From: Peribacillus frigoritolerans
Lineage (GTDB): Bacteria > Bacillota > Bacilli > Bacillales > DSM-1321
Direction: 5' to 3'
Assembly: GCF_030676415.1 (NCBI RefSeq)
Contig: NZ_JAUUTW010000026.1
Location: 1-64,000 of the forward strand
Length of the DNA: 64,000 nucleotides
The notes beneath the pieces were generated by a model, which saw only the letters and a program-made list of their open reading frames with translations, did not search any database and was not told the DNA's origin. This document shows, in pieces, positions 53,598 to 62,885 of the stretch; position 1 is the first letter of the stretch, and each line of letters begins with the position of its first letter. The position numbers were made by a program, and so were the translations under genes.

Positions 53598-54302
53598 ATG
53601 CCAGTTGTATTTACACCATCGACACCTGTTCAATACGTTGAATTTAATTTTAAGGGATTTATTGATTCATTTGATCAATTCTTTGGTCATTTATCATTCT
53701 TCCCTCAATGGAAAAAGTATTGGCAAGACATCTTCTTAGAGTCAGATGAACAAGTAAAGGAATATGCGGAGAAGTTTCCGCATTCTAATCCTATTGTCCA
53801 AAGAATGAAAGCTAAACCAAGCCTGTTGTTAGAGGACTATGAATTATTTCAATTTGAGCATATTACTGATTATGGAATATATACTTATCATTTTGACGTC
53901 GAAGCAATGAAGACCATTAAAAACACCTCAAGCATCCCTTTAGAAATCGTTAAACTTAAAGATTTATATGTAGACCCCGACACACCTGTCTTAACGAGTA
54001 AATTAGAGGACAAGCGTAAGCCACTTCTTGTTCGTATGTTTGGTGTGGATAAAGCTTATATTTGTGCAGATGGAAATAAAAGATTAAAAGCTAGAATAGG
54101 AAAAGGAGAAAAAAAGTTTAAATGTCATGTTTTTTATCCTAATCATATAGAAAATATTTTCTTTGGTCCCCAGGACCTTTATTATTATACGTTTTGCTAT
54201 GAAATAGAATTTATGTATCGGCAGATCATCGACAACCCAAATGATGAAAAAGCCGTATTTAACGTAACACAGATGTATTTAAAAGCACAGCAACGAATAT
54301 AA
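53598..54302 (+). CDS. ParB/sulfiredoxin-fold-like protein
   Basis: 234 aa; no family is assigned with certainty. Residues 115-190 contain IVKLKDLYVDPDTPVLT and YICADGNKRLKARIGKG, which resemble the ParB/Srx nuclease-like fold (the (D)GNxRLxA motif). It has no helix-turn-helix, so it is not a partition ParB. ATG at 53,598 follows AAAGGAGTG. It might use CTP or ATP on an unknown target. Its place at the end of the transfer operon could be incidental. Confidence 0.6.
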   Translation: MPVVFTPSTPVQYVEFNFKGFIDSFDQFFGHLSFFPQWKKYWQDIFLESDEQVKEYAEKFPHSNPIVQRMKAKPSLLLEDYELFQFEHITDYGIYTYHFDVEAMKTIKNTSSIPLEIVKLKDLYVDPDTPVLTSKLEDKRKPLLVRMFGVDKAYICADGNKRLKARIGKGEKKFKCHVFYPNHIENIFFGPQDLYYYTFCYEIEFMYRQIIDNPNDEKAVFNVTQMYLKAQQRI

Positions 54303-54375
54303 ATACTCATTATTGTAGGGATATTAACTGCATCGTTAAGTATTTTATTGTTAACGGGCATATATGACCCATATG

Positions 54376-55216
54376 GGTTCTGGTGCAAGAAATCTTTGAA
54401 ACTTGGACATACTGATGCTATCAATCTAGAAAAGGGATGATGTTCAGTATGAAGAATCAAAATTTATTCAAGTGGAAGTATTATCAGCCAGAAATGATTC
54501 TTCTAACCGTAAGATGGTACCTACGGTACAACCTCAGTTTTCGTGATTTAGTCGAAATGATGGAAGAACGTGGACTATCTATTGCTCATACAACTATCAG
54601 GCGCTGGGTTCATCAGTATGGCCCTGAATTAGATGAGCGAGTACGGCGTCATCTTAAGCCAACCAATGATTCTTGGCGAGTCGATGAGACGTATGTGAAA
54701 GTCAAAGGTAGATGCTGTACCTATATCGTGCCGTTGATTCAAAAGGAAATACGATTGATTTTTATTTAAGTAAAACAAGAGATCATAAGGCTGCAAAGCA
54801 CTTCTTCAAGAAAGCTTTGCGGTCTTTTCATGTTTCAAAGCCCCGTGTTATCACAGTAGACAAGAACCCAGCCTATCCTATGCGATTGAAGAGTTGAAGA
54901 AAGAGAAAAAGATGCCCGTAGTCATCCAAATAAGGCAGGTGAAATATCTTAATAACATTGTAGAACAAGATCATCGTTTTATTAAAAAGAGAGTTCTTTC
55001 GATGTTAGGATTGAAATTTTTTTGTACAGCCAAATCTATTCTTTCGTGGATAGAAGCGATGCATATCATTAAAAAAGGACAACTTGTTTTACGGGACAAG
55101 TCTGCCCAAAATCAAGTGAAGTTCATTCATCAACTATTTGGAATGGATGCATAAGAACTGATTCCATTAGGAATCTATATACCTCTTTCAAATAAATGCA
55201 ATCTTTGCACCAGAGT
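54376..55216 (+). mobile_element. IS6-family element, decayed
   Basis: About 840 bp between GGTTCTGGTGCAAGA (left) and the related inverted end TCTTTGCACCAGAGTT (right). No target duplication is visible. The transposase inside is broken in at least two places. Confidence 0.8.
54449..55154 (+). pseudogene. IS6-family transposase, frameshifted
   Basis: Three consecutive frames together give a near-complete IS6 transposase: first frame MKNQNLFKWKYYQPEMILL through RWYLRYNLSFRDLVEMMEER to WRVDETYVKVKGRC; second frame from YLYRAVDSKGNTIDFYLSK to PRVITVDKNPAYP; third frame with IRQVKYLNNIVEQDHRFIKK. The DDE residues (D in RVDETY, D in TVDKN, E in VEQDH) are all still present. Two indels, near 54,710-54,720 and 54,880-54,890, break it. 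Confidence 0.85.
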
Positions 55217-55670
55217 TAAAAAACCTCTAATTGGGGTCCTACCATGGTGGTACCCCTATATGGGGCCAGAAAGGACAGGACAATTAATAATACCCCCGTA
55301 TCATTGATACAAGGGCAATGACTCGGGCTTCCATTCCCGTACCTGAATGTGTTTCTTACACTGAACTTATCAGAACAACAAAGAAACCCTGTACCTAACG
55401 AATTGCTGTTAAGATAATGGAGGTTAGGCATTACGACTACATAACATTATATTTACTATATAAGGTTCCATAGTTTGGTGAAAGATAGTCTGGAGTGAAA
55501 ATGCTTCAGGCTTTTTTCAGAGATAAAGAGATGATGTAGTCATAAAAACACACAAATGCCCCAAATACCCCATCCAAAATTCTGTTTATATTTGCTATAG
55601 ATAAAAAACATAGGAGGATAATCTATGCTTGATGACTTTAATTAGCATATAAATATACAGTGGTTTTATT
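55217..55670. other. gene-free region with terminator
   Basis: CCTACCATGG/TGGTACC and similar short dyads occur at 55,235-55,265. A terminator-like hairpin (AGTCTGGAGT...GCTTCAGGCT with a T-run) is at 55,487-55,517. AAGGTTCCATAGTTTGGTGA is repeated near 56,036. No gene is supported. Confidence 0.5.
55487..55517 (+). terminator. terminator
   Basis: AGTCTGGAGT and GCTTCAGGCT pair, followed by TTTTTT. Nearly the same hairpin is at 56,064. Confidence 0.65.
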
Positions 55671-55718
55671 TATATGATTATGAGGGCAAGCTCCAAGTTT
55701 AGTAAAGGAGTAAACTAT

Positions 55719-55952
55719 ATGACTGAAATTAAAGAATTTAAAAAAGAGATTCAGCAGGTGAAAATGGATCAAAAAGATATACAACGTGATATAAGAAATA
55801 TGGAATCAAGAATAACAATTACGGAAAAAGATATTTTAACAATTAATAAACAATTGGAGAAAATTAGTTCCAATACTACATGGATTTTACGTTTAATTAT
55901 AGGTTCATTGTTAACAGGAGCGCTTGGTATGGTACTGAAAGCTTTTATGTAA
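55719..55952 (+). CDS. XhlA-like small membrane protein, 77 aa
   Basis: ATG at 55,719 follows AAAGGAG. A coiled coil (residues 3-50, KEFKKEIQQVKMDQKDIQRD) is followed by a C-terminal membrane segment (WILRLIIGSLLTGALGMVLK). This is the layout of XhlA, the holin-associated protein of PBSX-type phages, but no holin or lysin is adjacent. A six-codon frame (MLDDFN) with AGGAGG at 55,625 precedes it. Probably an orphan or fragment of a phage or bacteriocin lysis cassette. Confidence 0.72.
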   Translation: MTEIKEFKKEIQQVKMDQKDIQRDIRNMESRITITEKDILTINKQLEKISSNTTWILRLIIGSLLTGALGMVLKAFM

Positions 55953-56063
55953 TGGTTGGGACAACGTATTTACTTGGTGTATGTGGACTTGTTGCTGATG
56001 TTTTTGTTCTCGGTGCATTTTCCTAAAGTATTGATAAGGTTCCATAGTTAGTTTGATGAAAGA

Positions 56064-56094
56064 TAGCCTGGAGTAAAATACTTCAGGCTTTTTT
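56064..56094 (+). terminator. terminator after xhlA-like gene
   Basis: AGCCTGGAGT pairs with ACTTCAGGCT over AAAAT, followed by TTTTTTC. Confidence 0.75.
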
Positions 56095-56199
56095 CTTTTT
56101 AGGGAAAGTTGGGATTCCCTTTTTTTCGGAATGAACAAGAATTTTCTTTAATAATTCTTTGCCTTCTTCTTTAGTCATGTTCACTTTTTGTTTAGCCAT
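56083..56199 (-). CDS. small basic protein, 38 aa
   Basis: ATG at 56,199 follows AAAGGAG. Sequence begins MAKQKVNMTKEEGKELLKK and ends FPKKKKA. No membrane segment; it is strongly basic. Unrecognised; could bind nucleic acid. Its 3' end overlaps the terminator of the xhlA-like gene. Confidence 0.55.
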   Translation of the reverse strand: MAKQKVNMTKEEGKELLKKILVHSEKKGIPTFPKKKKA

Positions 56200-56351
56200 G
56201 ATCCATACTCCTTTATATGTTTTTTGATTGTACAAGTATGGTCTAAATTCAGAACTATTAAACATCTCCCTTTCTACTGGAATAGTTCAGATTTCAGGTT
56301 CATATGGATAGTGTACATAGGGTATTTTCACTTTGGGGGGGGAAAGGGCTT

Positions 56352-56987
56352 ATGAAAAAGGGAAGCCAGACAGCAAAAAGAAAAGTTCGTTCCGATAAAA
56401 AAAGAGATATCAAACCAACAATCTCACACTCATTAAATGAATGTGTTCATAATTTATCTTATATTTTGAATCAGCCTGTGAAGGATATAGGGGAAAAAAT
56501 AATAATAGCAGCTATCAATTCCAGGGAATGTATTGAGGGCTTGTCCATGTATTTTAAAAGAGACTACAGGCACGATAATACGATTTTTAGAGGGGATTTT
56601 GAAGCCGAAGTAATCCAGAAGAGAAATATTATTCAGAAGGAAAGGATTCATTTAAGATTCAAAGCTTATGAACATGAAAGAATTTCAGCATTGGCCTATT
56701 CCATGGATTGTAGTGTTAGTTTAGCAACAACTATGCTGCTGATTGCTGGTATTAAAAATCAAGACGTGTTTACACAAATGGTGGATTCAGAGGTAATTTG
56801 TTTACTTGATCCAGGAAGGCTTAAAAGTTTAAAGATGATTCAGAAATATATTTCAAAATTGAATGACCAGCACATTTCACTTTTCTCTGTAATTTCATAT
56901 GTAGCACATGAAGTGGTGGATACCACAAAAACCATGCATGAAAAAGTTAATGATTGGATAGATGCTAATATAAAAAATATTGATTAA
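56352..56987 (+). CDS. plasmid protein of unknown function, 211 aa
   Basis: ATG at 56,352 follows GGGGGGGGAAAGGGC. It has a basic N-terminus (KKGSQTAKRKVRSDKKRD), then two similar helical blocks: SHSLNECVHNLSYILNQPVKDIGEKI and RISALAYSMDCSVSLATTMLLIAG. The two look like a repeated short DNA-binding-type (CopG-like) element. No function can be assigned; a terminator follows. Confidence 0.6.
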   Translation: MKKGSQTAKRKVRSDKKRDIKPTISHSLNECVHNLSYILNQPVKDIGEKIIIAAINSRECIEGLSMYFKRDYRHDNTIFRGDFEAEVIQKRNIIQKERIHLRFKAYEHERISALAYSMDCSVSLATTMLLIAGIKNQDVFTQMVDSEVICLLDPGRLKSLKMIQKYISKLNDQHISLFSVISYVAHEVVDTTKTMHEKVNDWIDANIKNID

Positions 56988-57008
56988 AATTCAATATCAA
57001 TAAATTAT

Positions 57009-57039
57009 GGCTGAAGTGAACATACTTTAGTCTTTTTTT
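57009..57039 (+). terminator. terminator after 211-aa gene
   Basis: GGCTGAAGT ... ACTTTAGTC followed by TTTTTTT, about 20 nt after the stop. Confidence 0.7.
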
Positions 57040-57382
57040 ATGCAAAAAAATATTCAATGTGTAACCTTCTTAAAAGCTGATGATTCATTATGGTTACTTT
57101 CTGCTTTATAAAGAGGGAAGATTTTTTTACATGGTCCAGAATCAAAAAAAGAAGAAAGGCTGTTGAATTTAGAAAGTTATTTTTTAGTATGGATCAGGAC
57201 GAAAAATAGAAAATTAGGACAAGCAAAATGAAAGTCGATTAGGTAGGCCATAACGAAGAATAACCTCTGACAAATTTTTTAAGGTTGGACTCAGAGGCAA
57301 GGTGCTACTTTTCACTTAGTAATATCCCCACTAAATCGGATACTATTCATCAATTGGGGCAAGAATCGGGCATGAAGATTAT
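57040..57382. other. gene-free region
   Basis: No coding frame with a ribosome site. CTCTGACAAATTTTTTAAG and a short inverted CTCTGA/TCAGAG pair at about 57,267-57,296 are the only structure noted. Confidence 0.4.
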
Positions 57383-57419
57383 ACAAAAAAACAGATTCCT
57401 TTTGATCTGTTTTTTTGTA
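57383..57419. terminator. bidirectional terminator
   Basis: ACAAAAAAACAGAT pairs with ATCTGTTTTTTTGT over TCCTTTTG. Confidence 0.8.
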
Positions 57420-57570
57420 TAATTATGTAAGCAGTCATTGTCGTAGAATAGAAGAAAGTTTTAACCACCACTTCTCAAAGTGGGTGTTCGCAAAAAAAAT
57501 CCTGTTTCAATTTAAAACTCCCTATTACAGCTTAAAGGTAAAACTTTATATCGTTACGTACACCTTTCCG

Positions 57571-58052
57571 TCATTTTCCCTTTAATTCAGCTAAATAGTG
57601 CCTTACGGCACTTTCAACTAGTTCATAAACCGTCCTATCATGAATGATTGCTTGTATTTTTAGTTCCTTCATAAGTTCAACATCCATATCGAATGAAGAA
57701 CGTTTTCTTATAACGTTGGTTCGTTCGCTTGTTTGACCTGTTCTTTACCATGTTTTATGCCAACGTTAGAACGTTGGTTGGTATCGTTAATAGGTTCTTT
57801 ATTTACATTAGTTGAAACGTTCGCCTTTGCTTTTCCCGCTGTTGCAAAGTCATAAATAAGCTGCTCTTGTACCGTTTCCTCGTCACCTTCACCAACGAAA
57901 TACCAGCCTTTTTCGCCTGAATTTCTATACTCATAACCAGCTTTATTCAATGCTTTTCTTAGTAATTTTTCTGAAATATGAACATCAGCCCTTTTGGCAA
58001 TATTCGCTGGTGTATCAGTTTTAATTAACTCCAAGATTTCACCGATTTTCAT
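57571..58052 (-). pseudogene. ribbon-helix-helix plasmid protein, apparently frameshifted
   Basis: An intact frame from ATG 58,052 to 57,708 (114 aa) begins MKIGEILELIKTDTPANIAK with a helix-turn-helix-like look and ends in an Asn/Lys-rich linker. In another frame, overlapping its end, TNVIRKRSSFDMDVELMKEL continues to TAA-type stop at 57,571 (ending AVRHYLAELKGK), a clear CopG-type ribbon-helix-helix. The second frame has no ribosome site. A shift near 57,730-57,745 would join the two into one 160-aa DNA-binding protein. It overlaps the 61-aa gene by 4 nt. Either it is frameshifted or a 38-aa piece is a remnant. Confidence 0.6.
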
Positions 58053-58234
58053 TTAGTACGCTCACGGGAAAACCAATACTTTGTTTTGATATTTCGATAA
58101 GTCCCAATGTCTTTGATCAGCTCGGCAATAAGATCATAACCGCAATATGTGTGCCTCAGCGTGCTAAATTCATCCAATGTGACATAATCATCACTCTTTA
58201 ATTCAACGTGACACTCTCCACAACAAATCCCCAT
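58049..58234 (-). CDS. small Cys-rich protein, 61 aa
   Basis: ATG at 58,234 follows GGAGGTG. The sequence starts MGICCGECHVELKSDDYVTL and contains RHTYCGYDLIAEL. Four Cys (two CxxC-like pairs) suggest a metal-binding fold. It overlaps the next gene by 4 nt (ATGA-type coupling). Unrecognised plasmid protein. Confidence 0.6.
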   Translation of the reverse strand: MGICCGECHVELKSDDYVTLDEFSTLRHTYCGYDLIAELIKDIGTYRNIKTKYWFSRERTK

Positions 58235-58569
58235 ATCCAACACCTCCAAAAAGTATATTGATATATTCGTCGAAACTTGGTGGCCATCCTTCTTTCGTAC
58301 AAAAAACAGGTCTATTGACGGTCTTTTAATGTTTGTTAGCTTTTCAAAATTCTCTTTGGATATGAATAATATCAAAGGAATGCCTTTAAGGTGTGCCTGT
58401 TTTCATAAAAAAAGAACCACTTTTTCCATTTTACAGTAGTTTACTAAAGCACCTTACCGGAAGATAAAACAACCAAAGCAAAAATTCGAACTCTTGGGAT
58501 GTTGGTCTTTTTGGTACCCTCTCCGCACCCTTTTTATTTTGCGGAGAACCGGACCAGGCGTTTGAACCC

Positions 58570-58812
58570 AATTAAAAAAGTAGAATAGATTAACTTTTAA
58601 TCTTTCTAAAATAAAAAATGGACAATGTTTTTGTATCACTTTATCGAAAAATGAATATAGTATATTAACCCCATACATGCAAGTGACCCTTACATGTATG
58701 GGGCCTACATAGTTCTATGAATATTAAACTAACGGTATTTACTTTTAGTTAATATAATCGCAATTAACGGCAAAAAAGGTTGGGTATCTAAAAGATACCC
58801 AACCTTTTTTGT
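58570..58812 (+). repeat. 243-bp direct repeat, copy 1 (candidate small RNA)
   Basis: About 97% identical to 60,140-60,382 (seven differences noted). It contains a promoter-like TTGTAT...TATAGT, a hairpin CCCCATACATG / CATGTATGGGG at about 58,671-58,705, and a strong terminator GGTTGGGTATC / GATACCCAACC with T-run at the end. No coding frame. The parts fit a small RNA gene. Confidence 0.75.
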
Positions 58813-59063
58813 AAATTATTAATGATGTGGTTCCCCATTATATATCTAAATGGGATTTTTATCCTTTGATTAATACAAAGGACAGTGTACAGGAAATCCC
58901 GTTATTATTTGTCTACTATAAAAGTAGGTTAAAGATTTATTTACCTAAATAAAATGTTGATTTGAAATTGGAAAACAACATTTTTATATTCGTTTAATGA
59001 TTTATTTACATAGATCTTTAGATGTCTAATTCTCGATCAATATTTTAATCAGGCAGATTTTAT
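58813..59063. other. AT-rich spacer without gene
   Basis: Between the first 243-bp repeat and the stop of the synthase-like gene. Nothing recognisable. Confidence 0.4.
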
Positions 59064-60047
59064 TTAATCAATATCCATAATTTCTGTAAGTACTAAGTTA
59101 TTATCCATCTGAATTTTATTATTTGACCTGTATTTCCTATAATTAAAAGGAAAATGGAACATATCCTGAACCCTCTCCTTTGAAAGAAAACGTGTAGGAA
59201 CTTGAATGGCAATTTCCTCAGGACGTAATGGATGGTTTGTCGCCATGCAATACCCAAAATCCTCTTCATAATCTGAAATTACATCAAAATGATAAGGCGA
59301 TACATGAAATCCTGCAGCCTTTAAGGTGGCTTGTATACTCCACAAGTACTTCGGTACCCAAAGTAAAGAAGGACAAGAGACATTAATTACACCGCCTGGT
59401 TCTAATCGTTCTTTTAGAAGTCTAAAGAATTCTAAACTGAAAAGCCTGCTTAGTTCTGGAAAATCCTTGCTCGGCTCTGGAATATCTATGAAAATAGCAT
59501 CCCATTTTAAAGGATTTTCTTCAATGAATGTTCGCCCATCTTCTATAACCATCTTCACTTTTGGGTGATTTAATGAACCTTCATTAAAATTAACAAGTGG
59601 TTCTAATTTTTTACCAAAATCGAACATAATTGAGTCGATGTCTACTACCGTAATCTCCTTCAATTCTGAATACTTAAGAACCTCTTTAGCTGTTATGCCT
59701 CCGCCGCCACCGATGATTAGAACGTGCTCCCTTTTACTGGCTGCTGCCAGTGGTAAATGGATTAATGCTTCAGCATACATATTCTCATCATCAGTTGTTG
59801 CAAACATTTCGCATCCATTTGCATATATTAGCATGTCCCCATTATGTTCAATCAAGGCGATTCGTTGGGTTGGTGTTTTAAAACGCTTGACAATATGATA
59901 TTCGCCATCGGGTTCCTCTTCTTCTGATATATATTCTCGAATAGAACCTCTACCCCAATAACGCCAATAGAGCAATCCTACAATTTCAACAAGCAGCACT
60001 AGACCAGCTCCCATTAAAATCCAACCGAATGGGCTTAAATCAATCAT
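59064..60047 (-). CDS. spermidine-synthase-like protein with membrane anchor
   Basis: 327 aa. A membrane segment (residues 8-28) precedes a Rossmann methyltransferase-like domain of the spermidine/spermine synthase group: VLIIGGGGGITAKEVLKY (SAM or dcSAM loop), ITVVDIDSIM, and WDAIFIDIPEPSKDF in place of the usual DxxDP motif. Polyamine-specific residues are only partly kept, so the reaction may differ. ATG at 60,047 follows GGAGGATGAAAGC. It is bracketed by two 243-bp direct repeats, which suggests it moved or was duplicated as a unit. Confidence 0.8.
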   Translation of the reverse strand: MIDLSPFGWILMGAGLVLLVEIVGLLYWRYWGRGSIREYISEEEEPDGEYHIVKRFKTPTQRIALIEHNGDMLIYANGCEMFATTDDENMYAEALIHLPLAAASKREHVLIIGGGGGITAKEVLKYSELKEITVVDIDSIMFDFGKKLEPLVNFNEGSLNHPKVKMVIEDGRTFIEENPLKWDAIFIDIPEPSKDFPELSRLFSLEFFRLLKERLEPGGVINVSCPSLLWVPKYLWSIQATLKAAGFHVSPYHFDVISDYEEDFGYCMATNHPLRPEEIAIQVPTRFLSKERVQDMFHFPFNYRKYRSNNKIQMDNNLVLTEIMDID

Positions 60048-60139
60048 TAAGCTTTCATCCTCCTCCTAATTTACAACTATCTTATGCATAAATTAAAAAA
60101 GTGACTGAGTCATTTTTTTAATTTTTCTCTGACAAATTA

Positions 60140-60382
60140 AATTAAAAAAGTAGAATAGATTAACTTTTAATCCTTCTAAAATAAAAAATGGACAATGTTT
60201 TTGTATCACTTTATCAAAAAATGAATATAGTATATTAACCCCATACATGCAAGTGGCCCTTGCATGTATGGGGCCTACATAGTTCTATGAATATTACACT
60301 AATGGTATTTACTTTTAGTTAATATAATCGCAATTAACGTCAAAAAAGGTTGGGTATCTAAAAGATACCCAACCTTTTTTGT
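60140..60382 (+). repeat. 243-bp direct repeat, copy 2 (candidate small RNA)
   Basis: Second copy of 58,570-58,812. The hairpin reads CCCCATACATGC / GCATGTATGGGG, where a C-A mismatch of copy 1 has become a C-G pair. The terminator is unchanged. Confidence 0.75.
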
Positions 60383-60390
60383 TTCTTTGG

Positions 60391-60520
60391 TCACTTTTCA
60401 TACTTTTCTAGAAAGTCGGCTAATGCTAAATGCAACACATCAGAATTATTAATCCTCTCATCTTCACAAAACCCATCTTACGTTTACCAATGACACGATC
60501 AATAATGGATTTCATCTTGG
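60391..60520 (-). pseudogene. ribbon-helix-helix-like remnant
   Basis: One frame gives MKSIIDRVIGKRKMGFV; a shifted frame gives EDERINNSDVLHLALADFLEKYEK to a stop at 60,391. Together they look like a short DNA-binding protein with a frameshift. Confidence 0.45.
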
Positions 60521-60631
60521 GTTAACTGCTTATGAACAATAGATGAATTATTTGTGAACTTCTTATTACTTTATGTGAAATACGCATGACCTTCAAGTGA
60601 GTTTACATAAAGCCCAAGTTCTAGCATTAAT

Positions 60632-60662
60632 AAAAAGGTAATTCAGCTGAATTACCTTTTTT
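60632..60662. terminator. bidirectional terminator
   Basis: AAAAGGTAATTCA pairs with TGAATTACCTTTT over GC, with A and T runs outside. Confidence 0.8.
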
Positions 60663-60811
60663 ACGTTTAGAAAAACTTTAAAGAGATAATCTACATCAAA
60701 ACGATTGTGGATTTTCAAAATACCTTTTCCATCTGTGTTTTCCACTCCCGAAGCTTATATTAGTACCTCTGTGGGGATTGCAGTTGGTGGCTTCCCTGAG
60801 TTTCTTTATTC

Positions 60812-61067
60812 ACTTTCCGAAAAGTCGAGCAAAGAAGCCCTTTTTTTGTTTATCCGGGTTAGTATCCGGTTTTTCGTTGGCAACTGCTATTAATTGTTTA
60901 GCTTCCTTTGCTGCCCTATTGGATTCATCCAGTTCGAAAGAATGAGACGTGATTACGAAGTCATGATAGAAAAAGTAGATATTGTTAATGACTTTATCTA
61001 GAAACAAAATGAGCAAGAAAATGATAGTAAAAACAAAGGGTTTATAGCACGGTTATTGGGTAAATAA
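60812..61067. pseudogene. opposed fragments of a DUF3967-type tail
   Basis: On the minus strand, from about 60,920 to 60,812: EAKQLIAVANEKPDTNPDKQ then KKGFFARLFGK. On the plus strand, from about 60,945: DYEVMIEKVDIVNDF, a stop, then NDSKNKGFIARLLGK ending at 61,067. Both end in the KGFxARLxGK tail of MerR-like coiled-coil plasmid proteins. They are two broken copies in opposite directions. Confidence 0.5.
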
Positions 61068-61081
61068 GATTAAAAACGAAC

Positions 61082-61109
61082 TGAAAACTCCAAAAAATTT
61101 GGAGTTTTC
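61082..61109 (-). terminator. terminator after subtilase
   Basis: GAAAACTCCAAA pairs with TTTGGAGTTTTC, 19 nt from the stop codon. Confidence 0.85.
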
Positions 61110-61127
61110 TATATTTTTTTATTTATT

Positions 61128-62543
61128 TTACCTCGTTTTAACTGTAATGCTAACAGATTCACTTATACCTGACTCGTTACCAGCAACAATTTTATACAGG
61201 TATGTTGTATAACGAGATACACTAGTATCTGTGAAAGTTAAGTTTGAACCTTTGTATACTACTACGTTATCTCTTGTTACTTGATAATATGTAGCATTAT
61301 CAATGGAATCCCAATTTAATGTCACATATCGATTTGTAACTTTAGTGGCTTTGAAATTACTAGGTGTAATAGGAGTACTAACTACTTCTGATTCTTCAAT
61401 ATTAACACTTTTAACTGGAGCTTGAATTAATCCATATCCGTAGAATTTGTCTTTACCAGTAGTACCTAAATCTAAAACATTTTTGTGAAGTTCCTCACGT
61501 AATTGTACAGCTGTATAAGTTGGATCCAATTCTTTTAATAATGCTAATTGTCCAGCAACAAAAGGTGTAGCCATTGACGTACCACTCATATTTTCATAAT
61601 CTCCTAGAGATGAAGTACTTAGAATATTAGTTCCAGGAGCTGAAACTTCAACTTCTCGTCCATAGTTCGAAAAATAAGCTAGTTTATTATTTTCATCTGT
61701 TGCAGAAACAGCAATAACAGAACTATATTTCGCTGGATAATTTACTGAAGATGATTCATTTCCAGCAGCTGCTACGACTAAAATTCCATTTTGGTAAGCT
61801 TTATTAACTGCTGATTCCAATGCACTTGATGCTTGCGTTGTTACAAGACTCATATTGATTACATCCATATTATTTGCTACAGACCAATCAATCGCCTCAA
61901 TGATATCAGATAGGTACCCACTTCCGTATTGATCCACTGCTTTTAATGCAAAGATATCTGAATCTGGAGCAACTCCAACTACACCAATATCATTGTTTTC
62001 TGCACTGATAATTCCAGAAACGTGGGTTCCGTGTCCATTATCATCCGCATAAGAATTAGTGTAATCAACAAATGATTGACCACCAGATACAATTAAGTCT
62101 AGATGAGTACTTACACCTGAATCAATAACAGCTACTTTTGTCCCTTTTCCAGTTAAACCTGAAGACCAGGATTCCGGTGCGTTCACACCTTCTTGACCAT
62201 AGCCAATACTCTGTGCAATATTTAACTTAATATCGGGTTCAATAGATTTAACATTTGGATTCTTTTTTAGTTGTTCTACTTTTTCTGAATTAATTTCCAT
62301 AGAAACAGCATTAATAAGTTCGAGATTTCTTTTGATTTTTCCTTCCTTTTTGATTTGACTTTTTTCTTTTTCATTAACGTCATCTTTGAAGTTAATGATC
62401 AATTTTTCTTTTCCACCACCAACATTAACCGTATCAACAGCTTTAGCACTTGCTGTACTAACAGGTATCGATAATAGTAGTGCGGATACCGCCATCACAT
62501 TAACTAAATTCATTTTTCTATTTTTCTTTTTGTTATTTTTCAT
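61128..62543 (-). CDS. secreted subtilisin-like serine protease (S8) with FN3 domain
   Basis: 471 aa. It has a signal peptide (residues 1-33, ending STASA), an I9 inhibitor propeptide (about 45-108), the S8 catalytic domain and a C-terminal fibronectin type III domain (about 388-471). The triad is Asp141 in AVIDSGV, His171 in NGHGTHVSG and Ser323 in SGTSMATP; Asn262 in AAGNES forms the oxyanion hole. It is made as a proenzyme, exported by Sec, and degrades protein outside the cell; the FN3 part may bind wall or polymers. ATG at 62,543 follows GGAGGTT. Its export uses type I signal peptidases such as the one in the array. Confidence 0.95.
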   Translation of the reverse strand: MKNNKKKNRKMNLVNVMAVSALLLSIPVSTASAKAVDTVNVGGGKEKLIINFKDDVNEKEKSQIKKEGKIKRNLELINAVSMEINSEKVEQLKKNPNVKSIEPDIKLNIAQSIGYGQEGVNAPESWSSGLTGKGTKVAVIDSGVSTHLDLIVSGGQSFVDYTNSYADDNGHGTHVSGIISAENNDIGVVGVAPDSDIFALKAVDQYGSGYLSDIIEAIDWSVANNMDVINMSLVTTQASSALESAVNKAYQNGILVVAAAGNESSSVNYPAKYSSVIAVSATDENNKLAYFSNYGREVEVSAPGTNILSTSSLGDYENMSGTSMATPFVAGQLALLKELDPTYTAVQLREELHKNVLDLGTTGKDKFYGYGLIQAPVKSVNIEESEVVSTPITPSNFKATKVTNRYVTLNWDSIDNATYYQVTRDNVVVYKGSNLTFTDTSVSRYTTYLYKIVAGNESGISESVSITVKTR

Positions 62544-62637
62544 AAAAACAAACCTCCAATTTTTTTCGAACTCTACAATTATAATCCAAAGTTTCCTTTA
62601 TGAGGAAAAAAGAAAAGTTTTTGAACAATAATAAAAA

Positions 62638-62662
62638 AAGCTCTCATAATAATATGAGAGCC
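62638..62662 (-). terminator. terminator upstream of the subtilase gene
   Basis: GGCTCTCATA...TATGAGAGC followed by a T-run on the minus strand. It would end transcripts coming from the decayed gene to the right. Confidence 0.7.
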
Positions 62663-62837
62663 CAGAGTGTAGACAAACCCCTTTTTCAAAGAAGTTATTG
62701 GTTAAAATCGGGTTTTCATATCTTTAAACCAGCATATTTAGTTGTTTACTCGAAAGAAGGACACAATAAATTGTTGCTAAACGTAAGGGCACTTTTTCAC
62801 TTTAATTCGAATGTATGATAAGTGTAAGAATCGTACG

Positions 62838-62869
62838 TTCAAAAGGCCGCCAATTTGGCGGCCTTTTGC
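62838..62869. terminator. bidirectional terminator
   Basis: AAAAGGCCGCCAA pairs with TTGGCGGCCTTTT. Confidence 0.85.
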
Positions 62870-62885
62870 TTAAATTCTAAACTGT

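Noticed and set aside
55911-56138. 75-aa minus-strand frame across the xhlA-like gene end.
   Set aside because: It overlaps the plus-strand gene and a terminator, with no ribosome site.
58454-58678. 74-aa frame on the minus strand.
   Set aside because: It reads through the 243-bp repeat and hairpin, has no ribosome site, and its sequence is not protein-like.
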